12,256 bases of DNA from an uncultured Eubacteriales bacterium (GTDB lineage: Bacteria > Bacillota > Clostridia > Christensenellales > Borkfalkiaceae). The stretch is from positions 1 to 12,256 of the forward strand of contig CACXDQ010000240.1 of the NCBI GenBank assembly GCA_902766475.1, read 5' to 3'. The translations under genes were made by a program, and so were the position numbers. Under the pieces are notes generated by a model. It was not told the origin of the DNA and did no database searches. It saw only the letters and a program-made list of their open reading frames with translations. Shown here piece after piece: positions 6,009 to 12,039 of the stretch (positions are counted from its first letter, which is position 1; every line of letters starts with the position of its first letter).

Positions 6009-6037
6009 ATTATAACACAATTATCGCCGCAATGCAA
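6009..6037 (-). promoter_or_regulatory. Promoter of the rluA-sigma-membrane protein operon, leaderless geometry
   Basis: On the minus strand, TTGCAT (6037-6032) is separated by exactly 17 bases from a perfect TATAAT (6014-6009). Only six bases separate the -10 box from the ATG at 6002, so the usual +1 falls on the start codon. It lies in the 66-base gap after feoB. Confidence 0.7.
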
Positions 6038-6068
6038 CCGAAATGAACTTTATCTTCAAAACGTCGGA

Positions 6069-7835
6069 TCATAAGCCGAAGAGGGCGAGCGCAAAGAAAA
6101 CGAGATAGCTCGATAGAGAGGCGACGAAAAGTTGCCAAAACGCCGACAAAAGCGCCGCCTTTAAGCCCGTAACTCTTTTGAGCGCCGCTATTGCCGACAC
6201 GCACGGCGTGTAGAGATAACAAAATACCGTGAGCGCCAAGCCCTGTGAAAAGGTTATCGCCATTCCGTTCGGGAAGAGCTGCGTAAGCGTCGCCGCAACC
6301 CCCTCTTTTGCGAATATACCGCTTAAAAGCGCCGCCGAATATCTCCAATCGCCGAGCCCGACGGGTTTTAAAAGGAGCGAAAAAGGTGTTGAGATATAGT
6401 ATAAAAGGCAGTTTTCTCCGCTCGGCGAATATTTAAAGTCCGCCGTTACGTTGCCGAGCAGAAAAACGGCGGCGGAGGCGATGACGATGACTGTTCCGAG
6501 CCTTAAAATAAAGCTCGTTATCGTTCTTTTTACGCCGCCGAGCAACAATTTCACGGGCGGAAACCGAAGTTCTGCGCCGTCCGAATTTTTCAATTTTACG
6601 GGCGTTTTCACCGTCGTTTTATAGAGAATGAGCGAGTGGACGAGGGCGAGGACGACGGAAAGTATGTATATCGCCGCCATGATAAAGGGCGAGAGGTTTG
6701 GAAAGCAAAATTTTGCGATCACGGCATATACGGGCGTTCTCGCCGAACAGCTTATAAAGGGCAAGGACAGCGCCGTTCTCTTCCTCACGCCCTCGTCGGC
6801 TATACTTAGCGACGTGGCGGCGGCTACGGCGGTACAGCCGTAGCCGCCGATGAGCGTGTAGACAGCCTTGCCGCTTAGACCGAATTTCGTCAAAAATGCG
6901 TCCGTCGAGAGGGCGAGCCTGGCTATGTAACCGGACTGGTCGAGAAAGTCCACGCTAAGCGACATCACGGCTATCTGCGGCAAAAACGAAAGTGCCGCCC
7001 CAAGCCCCGATATAAGCCCGTCGCAAATAAAAGCCGTCAAAAAAGGCGTGGCTTTCCCCGTCAAAAACGAGCGGACAAAATCTCTGAAAAGCGCAATTAA
7101 ACGACTTATAGCCTCGCTTAGCGGACTTCCTATGCCGTATTTGCCGAACGAGAGATAAAACACGGCTACGACGGCGAACAAAAAGCCGAGATAGCACGAA
7201 AACGGGTTTGAAAACAATTTGTCCGAAAAGGTCTTTTTGTAGGGCGGCGTAAAAATTCCGCTCGGCAAGCTTGTCGAAAACGTCTTTTTCAAGCCGTTGT
7301 ATCTGCCGCTTTCGTCGGGGAAATAAACTTCGGCGTTTTTTATATTCTCGGCTTTTCCGTAGATTGCAAGCCCTGCCGCCGCCTTGGCGGCGGCAGGGCT
7401 GTTCGCTTCGCCCGTCATCACTTTTACGCCCAAATAATTTGCGAGCTTTTGTCCGTCTATCTTTCCGCCCCTTTTCAAAAAACGTGCGTATAGGTTGATA
7501 AACAGCACTTTTTCGGTTTTAATGGCGCACAGCGCACTTATTATTTCAAGCGACGATAACAGCTCCTTTGCCTCGACGACTATTATCATTGCGTCGTAGT
7601 TTTTTTTTGTGAGCGCCCTCGCCGCCTCGCCCTCTTCGGCGGAAAGCGAGCGAATATCCCTTATCCCCGGCAAATCTACCGCCGTGTGCCTTTCGCCCGA
7701 AAGAAAAAAACTCTTTTCGCTCCTCTCCGTCGTTACGCCTTGCCAGTTCCCCACCTTTTCGTGCGCCCCCGTAAGCGCATTTAGTAAGGTTGATTTTCCA
7801 ACGTTCGGCTTGCCCGCAAGCACTATTTCCGACAT
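6069..7835 (-). CDS. feoB: FeoB-family ferrous iron transporter with degenerate GTPase G4/G5 motifs
   Basis: This 588-residue membrane protein, short against about 770 in Escherichia coli, has an N-terminal GTPase domain: G1 GKPNVGKS at 8-15, G2 region VGNWQGVTT at 28-36 and G3 DLPG at 54-57. The expected G4 NxxD is N114-L-Y-A117, lacking the guanine-reading Asp, and G5 also looks altered (TGE for TSA). The membrane part has family landmarks: FLPQIAV, SGYIAR, FGLSGK, a Gly-Cys gate motif reading GYGCTAVA where GCNVPA is usual, and SCSARTPVYA. There is no Cys-rich tail and no feoA in the window. The family imports Fe2+. The start ATG at 7833-7835 has GAGG seven bases upstream. Two perfect GC-rich palindromes lie inside the gene. 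No clear promoter was found upstream. Confidence 0.9.
   Translation of the reverse strand: MSEIVLAGKPNVGKSTLLNALTGAHEKVGNWQGVTTERSEKSFFLSGERHTAVDLPGIRDIRSLSAEEGEAARALTKKNYDAMIIVVEAKELLSSLEIISALCAIKTEKVLFINLYARFLKRGGKIDGQKLANYLGVKVMTGEANSPAAAKAAAGLAIYGKAENIKNAEVYFPDESGRYNGLKKTFSTSLPSGIFTPPYKKTFSDKLFSNPFSCYLGFLFAVVAVFYLSFGKYGIGSPLSEAISRLIALFRDFVRSFLTGKATPFLTAFICDGLISGLGAALSFLPQIAVMSLSVDFLDQSGYIARLALSTDAFLTKFGLSGKAVYTLIGGYGCTAVAAATSLSIADEGVRKRTALSLPFISCSARTPVYAVIAKFCFPNLSPFIMAAIYILSVVLALVHSLILYKTTVKTPVKLKNSDGAELRFPPVKLLLGGVKRTITSFILRLGTVIVIASAAVFLLGNVTADFKYSPSGENCLLYYISTPFSLLLKPVGLGDWRYSAALLSGIFAKEGVAATLTQLFPNGMAITFSQGLALTVFCYLYTPCVSAIAALKRVTGLKAALLSAFWQLFVASLSSYLVFFALALFGL
6818..6849. repeat. 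Perfect 13-bp inverted repeat inside feoB
   Basis: Arms at 6818-6830 and 6837-6849 with a 6-base loop. It encodes the conserved Gly-Gly-Tyr-Gly-Cys/Ala-rich gate segment, where Gly (GGC) and Ala (GCC) codons are naturally complementary, so the palindrome may follow from the protein sequence. Confidence 0.6.
7369..7400. repeat. Perfect 15-bp GC-rich inverted repeat inside feoB
   Basis: Arms at 7369-7383 and 7386-7400 with a 2-base spacer form a very stable hairpin. It is in frame and encodes SPAAAKAAAGLA in the GTPase domain, just after the position expected for G5. No T-run follows on either strand. Confidence 0.7.
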
Positions 7836-8080
7836 AATTTTTCCTCACCCCTAAATATATGCCTTGCCCTTCCTCTCCTTGCCCTCAAACGCAAAATGTT
7901 GTTTTTTAGTGTTTTTTGTTGTTTTATATGTGTTTTATTTTAAAATCCCACATATCACACCTCATCGCATTTCCGTATTGGTTGCATATCGCTTATAAAA
8001 ATGCGTGTTTAAAAGGGTTTATGAATAAAAAACGGGGTTTAATGAATTTTTTATAAAAACAACAAAAAACAAAAAATTCA
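7836..8080. other. AT-rich divergent intergenic region
   Basis: This region separates feoB (minus) from the dehydratase operon (plus). It is rich in T-tracts interrupted by G (7898-7945) and A-tracts interrupted by C (8055-8077). No ORF with a credible ribosome site is present apart from the feoB leader (GAGG at about 7843-7846). I see no clear Fur box, FNR/CRP site, riboswitch or feoB promoter. Curved-DNA A/T-tracts could act as an upstream element for the promoter at 8081-8109. Confidence 0.5.
7911..8070. repeat. 15-bp inverted repeat pair flanking the intergenic region
   Basis: GTTTTTTGTTGTTTT at 7911-7925 is the exact reverse complement of 8056-8070, with 130 bases between the arms. The sequence is low complexity, so the match may be chance. 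Confidence 0.35.
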
Positions 8081-8109
8081 TTGACAAATCGGAGAGATTA
8101 TTATATAAT
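8081..8109 (+). promoter_or_regulatory. Consensus promoter of the glycyl radical dehydratase operon
   Basis: TTGACA (8081-8086), a 17-base spacer and TATAAT (8104-8109) form a perfect consensus SigA-type promoter. Transcription should start near 8116 and give a leader of about 66 bases. So strong a core promoter for an anaerobic catabolic operon suggests control by repression or at the leader, but no operator is obvious. Confidence 0.85.
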
Positions 8110-8132
8110 AGATATAGAATATAACGGCGTGA

Positions 8133-8170
8133 AGGCTGTGCCGACAAATATTATTATTTTAAAACAGCCT
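8133..8170 (+). promoter_or_regulatory. Leader stem-loop just upstream of the dehydratase ribosome site
   Basis: AGGCTGT (8133-8139) and ACAGCCT (8164-8170) form a perfect 7-bp stem with a 24-base AU-rich loop. The Shine-Dalgarno GGAGG (8172-8176) follows one base later. The structure could tune translation or protect the 5' end. It is too small for a B12 or other known riboswitch. Confidence 0.4.
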
Positions 8171-8181
8171 CGGAGGTAAAT

Positions 8182-10707
8182 ATGGCAAAATTTTATTCCG
8201 AAAAAATAGCGAAAAGCCCGAGGATAGACAGGCTCAAAGAGGATCTCTTTAAGGAGATGCCGCAGATCGAGTCAGACAGAGCGGTGCTTTTGACTAAATC
8301 GTATATGGATACCGAAGGTCAGCCCATCATTACGAGAAGGGCTAAGGCTTTCGCTTACATTCTGGACAATATCCCCATTACCATAAGGGACGGCGAGCTT
8401 ATCGTCGGCTCGGCAACGAAAAAACCGAGGAGCTGTCAGGTTTTCCCCGAATATTCTTTCGAGTGGCTCGAGGCCGAGTTCGACACCGTTGCGACGAGGA
8501 CCGCCGATCCGTTCTACATCTCCGACGAAAACAAAAAAATTCTTCACGAGGTCTATAAATATTGGAAAGGCAAGACGACGAGCGAGCTTGCCACCGCTTA
8601 CATGACGCCCGAAACGCTCATGGCGATGAAACACAATATGTTCACCCCCGGCAACTATTTCTATAACGGTATAGGTCATATCACGGTCGATTACGTCAAG
8701 GTACTCGAAAAGGGCTACGCCGGAATTATCGAAGAGGCGAAAGAAGAGCTTTCGACGATGAAGGTCTCCGACGCAAATTATTGTAAAAAGAGTGCGTTTT
8801 TAGATGCCGTGATAATCTCGTGCGAGGCGGCGATAAGGTATGCGAAGAGATATTCTTCGCTCGCAAGAGAGCTTGCTAAAAAGGAAAACGATCCCGCACG
8901 CAGAAAAGAGCTTGAAAAGATTGCCGCAAATTGCGAGAGAGTGCCCGAATTCGGCGCAAGAAACTTCGAGGAAGCTTGTCAGAGCTTCTGGTTCGTGCAG
9001 ATGCTCATTCAGACGGAATCGAGCGGACACTCCATTTCGCCCGGAAGATTCGACCAGTATATGTACCCCTATTACCTCAAATCGATGCAAGAGGGCATGA
9101 CGAGGGAATACGCTCAGGAACTTATAGATTGCGTTTGGGTAAAACTCAACGACCTCAATAAGTGCCGTGACGCCGCTTCGGCGGAGGGCTTTGCCGGTTA
9201 CAGCCTTTTCCAGAATCTCATTGCCGGCGGTCAGGACATCTACGGCGAGGACGCCACTAACGACCTCTCGTTTATGACGATCAACGCCACCGAACACGTC
9301 TTTTTGCCCCAGCCGTCCTTCTCGGTAAGGGTTTGGAACGGCTCTCCTCACGAATTTTTGATAAGGGCTGCCGAGCTTACCCGCACGGGCATAGGCTTCC
9401 CGGCTTATTATAACGACGAGGTAATTATTCCGGCGCTCATGTCGAGGGGCTTGTCGCTCGAAGAGGCGAGAGATTACAACATTATCGGCTGCGTCGAGCC
9501 GCAGAAAGCCGCCAAGACCGACGGCTGGCACGACGCCGCATTCTACAATATGTGCCGTCCGCTCGAAATGGTATTCAAAAACGGCGTCGAGGACGGCGAA
9601 AAGGTGGGCTTAGAGACGGGCGACGTCGCAAAAATGGCTTCGTTCGACGAGTTCTATGCGGCTTACAAAGCTCAGTCGGACTATTTTGTGTCCCTTCTCG
9701 TAAACGCCGACAACGCAATTGACGTTGCGCACGCCGAGAGATGCCCCCTTCCCTTCCTCTCGTCCATGGTAGACGACTGTATGAAACGTGGAAAGAGCGT
9801 TCAGGAAGGCGGCGCAGTGTACAATTTCACCGGTCCGCAGGGCTTCGGCATCGCCAATATGGCGGACTCTATGTGGGCGGTAAAAACGCTCGTTTTCGAG
9901 CAGAATAAATACACTTTGGAAGATTTCAAAGAGGCGCTTCAAGACAATTTCGGCAAGGATATGGACGAACATCACGCCCAAAAACTTACCGTCGAGGTCG
10001 CAAAACAGCTCGCTAAATCGGGCAGACAAGTCGGTGAGGACGAGATAAAAACTATTTTTGCGACGATTACCAAAAACACTTGCTCCGAGGACAAAAAGGC
10101 TAAATACGACGAGATGCTTGTGGCTATAGACGAGCTTCCCAAATTCGGCAACGACGTAAGGGAAGTTGACCTCTTCGCTCGTGAGATAGCGTATATCTAT
10201 ACAAAGCAAGTGGAGAAATTCCGAAACCCGAGGGGCGGAAGGTATCAAGCGGGACTCTATCCCGTTTCCGCAAACGTTCCTCTCGGTGCGCAGACGGGCG
10301 CTACCCCCGACGGCAGGCTCGCATATACCCCCGTTGCGGACGGCGTTTCGCCGGCGGCGGGCAGAGATAAGAAAGGTCCGACGGCGGCGGCAAATTCCGT
10401 TTCTTCGCTCGACCATTTCATCGCCTCGAACGGCACTCTCTACAATATGAAATTCCACCCGACGGCGCTCGCCGGCAAGAGCGGGCTTGAAAACTTCGTG
10501 TCGCTCGTTCAAGGTTATTTCGACAGAAAGGGCAGCCATATGCAATTCAACGTCGTCAGCCGTGAAACGCTGAGGGACGCTCAGAAAAATCCCGATAAAT
10601 ACAGATCTCTCGTCGTCAGAGTCGCCGGATATTCGGCATTGTTTACGACGCTTTCGAGGTCTTTGCAGGAAGATATTATCAAGAGAACGGAACAAGGTGG
10701 TTTTTAA
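8182..10707 (+). CDS. B12-independent diol (1,2-propanediol/glycerol) dehydratase-type glycyl radical enzyme
   Basis: This 841-residue glycyl radical enzyme has the thiyl motif GCVEP with Cys437 and Glu439, and the C-terminal radical loop RVAGYSALF with Gly816. Residues equivalent to the Clostridium butyricum glycerol dehydratase site are conserved: His166, His283-Ser284 and His450-Asp451, the last lying 14 residues after the cysteine. This favours dehydration of a vicinal diol to an aldehyde over pyruvate formate-lyase, choline lyase or hydroxyproline dehydratase activity; glycerol versus propanediol cannot be settled. It is about 50 residues longer than that enzyme, mostly through a charged helical insertion at about 592-645. 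The start has GGAGG five bases upstream. The TAA overlaps the activase ATG. No microcompartment shell, aldehyde or alcohol dehydrogenase gene is in view. Confidence 0.9.
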   Translation: MAKFYSEKIAKSPRIDRLKEDLFKEMPQIESDRAVLLTKSYMDTEGQPIITRRAKAFAYILDNIPITIRDGELIVGSATKKPRSCQVFPEYSFEWLEAEFDTVATRTADPFYISDENKKILHEVYKYWKGKTTSELATAYMTPETLMAMKHNMFTPGNYFYNGIGHITVDYVKVLEKGYAGIIEEAKEELSTMKVSDANYCKKSAFLDAVIISCEAAIRYAKRYSSLARELAKKENDPARRKELEKIAANCERVPEFGARNFEEACQSFWFVQMLIQTESSGHSISPGRFDQYMYPYYLKSMQEGMTREYAQELIDCVWVKLNDLNKCRDAASAEGFAGYSLFQNLIAGGQDIYGEDATNDLSFMTINATEHVFLPQPSFSVRVWNGSPHEFLIRAAELTRTGIGFPAYYNDEVIIPALMSRGLSLEEARDYNIIGCVEPQKAAKTDGWHDAAFYNMCRPLEMVFKNGVEDGEKVGLETGDVAKMASFDEFYAAYKAQSDYFVSLLVNADNAIDVAHAERCPLPFLSSMVDDCMKRGKSVQEGGAVYNFTGPQGFGIANMADSMWAVKTLVFEQNKYTLEDFKEALQDNFGKDMDEHHAQKLTVEVAKQLAKSGRQVGEDEIKTIFATITKNTCSEDKKAKYDEMLVAIDELPKFGNDVREVDLFAREIAYIYTKQVEKFRNPRGGRYQAGLYPVSANVPLGAQTGATPDGRLAYTPVADGVSPAAGRDKKGPTAAANSVSSLDHFIASNGTLYNMKFHPTALAGKSGLENFVSLVQGYFDRKGSHMQFNVVSRETLRDAQKNPDKYRSLVVRVAGYSALFTTLSRSLQEDIIKRTEQGGF

Positions 10708-11498
10708 TGAACGATTATCTATCTCGCACGGGTAGAATATTCGATATTCAGAGGTTTTCCGTCCACGACGGACCGGGGATAAGAACTATCGTGTTCCTCA
10801 AAGGTTGCCCGCTTCGCTGTAAGTGGTGTTGCAACCCAGAATCTCAAAGCCACGCCGTGGAAGAGATGACGCTCGCCGGCAAAACGAAGATCGTCGGCAA
10901 AGACGTCACGGTGGAAGAAGTTCTCGAAGAAGTCGAAAAGGACAGAGTGTATTATAAGCGTTCGGGAGGGGGAATGACTCTCTCGGGCGGCGAATCTCTC
11001 CTTCAACCCGACTTTGCGACGGGGCTTTTGGAAGGCGCAAAGGACATTGCCATAAACACGGCGATGGAATCGACCGGTTTTGCCGATTTCTCGGTGATAG
11101 AGCGGTATTTGCCCTTTCTCGACCTCTACCTCATGGATATCAAACATATCGACAGCGCAAAACATAAACTTTTCACTTCTCAGCCAAACGAGAAGATTTT
11201 GGAAAACGCAAGGAAAATTGCGGAATATAAGGGTACTCGGCTCATTATCCGCACGCCCGTTATTCCTACGTTCAATGCGACGAAAGAGGAGATCGGCGCA
11301 ATCGCAAAGTTTGCCGCATCCCTTCCCGGCGTTGAGGAAATGCATATTTTACCCTATCACCGTATCGGCAGCGACAAGTACGCCGGGCTCGGTCGTGATT
11401 ATTCCTTAAAGCATATCGAGCCCCCCTCCCAAGAACTGATGAATGAGCTTTTACAAGTGGTAAGGGGGTATGGGTTGAAATCTCAAATAGGCGGCTAA
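10707..11498 (+). CDS. Radical SAM glycyl radical enzyme activase, short form without ferredoxin insert
   Basis: This 263-residue radical SAM protein would use S-adenosylmethionine and a [4Fe-4S] cluster to abstract hydrogen from Gly816 of the neighbouring dehydratase. The cluster motif is C34-x3-C38-x2-C41, followed by another Cys (C42) and NPESQ; the SAM-binding GGE is at 94-96. The N-terminal DIQRFSVHDGPGIRT is typical of glycyl radical activases. Classical glycerol-dehydratase activases carry a ferredoxin-like insert of about 50-60 residues with extra Cys clusters between CxxxCxxC and GGE. Here that interval is short and has no such cysteines, so only one cluster is expected. ATG overlaps the dehydratase stop (TAATG), with AAGGTGG six bases upstream, giving tight coupling. 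Confidence 0.93.
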   Translation: MNDYLSRTGRIFDIQRFSVHDGPGIRTIVFLKGCPLRCKWCCNPESQSHAVEEMTLAGKTKIVGKDVTVEEVLEEVEKDRVYYKRSGGGMTLSGGESLLQPDFATGLLEGAKDIAINTAMESTGFADFSVIERYLPFLDLYLMDIKHIDSAKHKLFTSQPNEKILENARKIAEYKGTRLIIRTPVIPTFNATKEEIGAIAKFAASLPGVEEMHILPYHRIGSDKYAGLGRDYSLKHIEPPSQELMNELLQVVRGYGLKSQIGG

Positions 11499-11550
11499 AA
11501 GGTTGATAAACTTCGCTCTGCTGCGTTTCTGCAAGGTCGAAAAGACCTCG

Positions 11551-11580
11551 ATGACCAACAAGGTCTATCTCGTCCTTTTC
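11551..11580. repeat. Repeat P, copy 1
   Basis: This 30-base element starts ATGACCAACAAGGTC and contains a GACC/GGTC dyad. It recurs at 11658-11687 with three mismatches. Immediately upstream lies another small hairpin, AGGTC/GACCT (11534-11538 and 11544-11548). Confidence 0.7.
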
Positions 11581-11641
11581 AACCTTGCGAGCCTTGCATA
11601 GCTCGTTTCTGAACCTTTTAGCAAGTTAAAATGATTTTTTT
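11581..11641. repeat. Repeat A, copy 1
   Basis: Identical over 61 bases to 11875-11935. Internal dyads are CGAGC/GCTCG around an 8-base loop and an outer AAC(C)TTGC/GCAAGTT pair. It ends in T7. A truncated 15-base head of another A copy follows at 11642-11656. Confidence 0.85.
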
Positions 11642-11657
11642 AACCTTGCGAGCCTTA

Positions 11658-11687
11658 ATGACCAATGAGGTCTATCTCGTCCTTTTT
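11658..11687. repeat. Repeat P, copy 2
   Basis: Second copy of the 30-base P element, 107 bases downstream of copy 1, joined directly to the truncated A head at 11642-11656. The junction looks recombinational. Confidence 0.7.
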
Positions 11688-11699
11688 TAATTACCGAGC

Positions 11700-11739
11700 C
11701 TTGCCTAACTTGCCTCTAAACTTTTTAACAAGTTAAAAT
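11700..11739. repeat. Repeat B, truncated copy
   Basis: Forty bases identical to positions 3-42 of module B (compare 11825-11864). It lacks the final T-tract and runs instead into a fragment resembling the P element (ATGAGGTC). Confidence 0.75.
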
Positions 11740-11782
11740 AATGAGGTCACCCCCTGCCAAAATTCTCGTGCGCCTCGTCTGA

Positions 11783-11821
11783 CTCGTTTCTAAACCTTTT
11801 AGCAAGTTAAAATGATTTTTT
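11783..11821. repeat. Repeat A, 3' partial copy
   Basis: Thirty-nine bases match the 3' two-thirds of module A with one substitution and a T-tract one base shorter. The 5' part is replaced by unrelated sequence (11753-11782). Confidence 0.75.
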
Positions 11822-11822
11822 C

Positions 11823-11873
11823 AACTTGCCTAACTTGCCTCTAAACTTTTTAACAAGTTAAAATGATTTTTTT
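11823..11873. repeat. Repeat B, copy 1
   Basis: A 51-base module containing TTTTAAC-AA-GTTAAAA, a perfect 7-bp AT stem, followed by TGATTTTTTT, which resembles a weak terminator. First unit of the regular B-A-B-A block. Confidence 0.85.
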
Positions 11874-11874
11874 C

Positions 11875-11935
11875 AACCTTGCGAGCCTTGCATAGCTCGT
11901 TTCTGAACCTTTTAGCAAGTTAAAATGATTTTTTT
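11875..11935. repeat. Repeat A, copy 2
   Basis: Identical over 61 bases to copy 1 (11581-11641). A single C separates it from the modules on either side. Confidence 0.85.
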
Positions 11936-11936
11936 C

Positions 11937-11987
11937 AACTTGCCTAACTTGCCTCTAAACATTTTAACAAGTTAAAATGATTTTTTT
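11937..11987. repeat. Repeat B, copy 2
   Basis: Matches B copy 1 with a single T-to-A change at 11961, exactly 114 bases downstream. Confidence 0.85.
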
Positions 11988-11988
11988 C

Positions 11989-12039
11989 AACCTTGCGAGC
12001 CTTGCATAGCTCGTTTCTGAACCTTTTAGCAAGTTAAAA
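11989..12039. repeat. Repeat A, copy 3 (lacks the T-tract)
   Basis: The first 51 bases of module A are identical to the other copies. The copy then diverges before the terminal T-tract, marking the edge of the array. Confidence 0.85.

Larger units (their letters stand above)
11500..12039. repeat. Mosaic non-coding repeat array of alternating modules
   Basis: About 540 bases directly after the activase stop are built from three repeat families: A (61 bp), B (51 bp) and P (30 bp), with truncated and hybrid copies. From 11823 the order is B-A-B-A with an exact 114-bp period. Modules A and B share a 3' half (CAAGTTAAAATGATTTTTTT) and contain GCAAGTT/AACTTGC dyads, so many alternative hairpins are possible. 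Stops occur in all frames I read. Transcribed from the dehydratase operon, it would form a long structured 3' region with repeated hairpin-plus-U-run units. Confidence 0.85.

Noticed and set aside
6003..6068. feoB and rluA as a single coupled operon
   Set aside because: A complete promoter lies in the 66-base gap, so independent transcription is likelier. Read-through cannot be excluded because no terminator is visible after feoB.
8110..8181. Cobalamin or other metabolite riboswitch in the dehydratase leader
   Set aside because: The leader is about 66 bases with one simple stem-loop, and the enzyme class does not use B12.
9610..10695. A 361-codon minus-strand frame opposite the glycyl radical enzyme
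   Set aside because: It is fully antisense to conserved parts of the dehydratase, including its C-terminal radical loop, and has no credible ribosome site or domain.
8182..10707. Pyruvate formate-lyase (PflB)
   Set aside because: PFL has adjacent active-site cysteines. This protein has GCVEP with Glu two residues after the single Cys and the His-Asp pair of diol dehydratases.
11500..12039. CRISPR array
   Set aside because: Units are 51-61 bp, of two alternating types, separated by single bases instead of unique spacers, and include truncated and hybrid copies. No cas genes are present.
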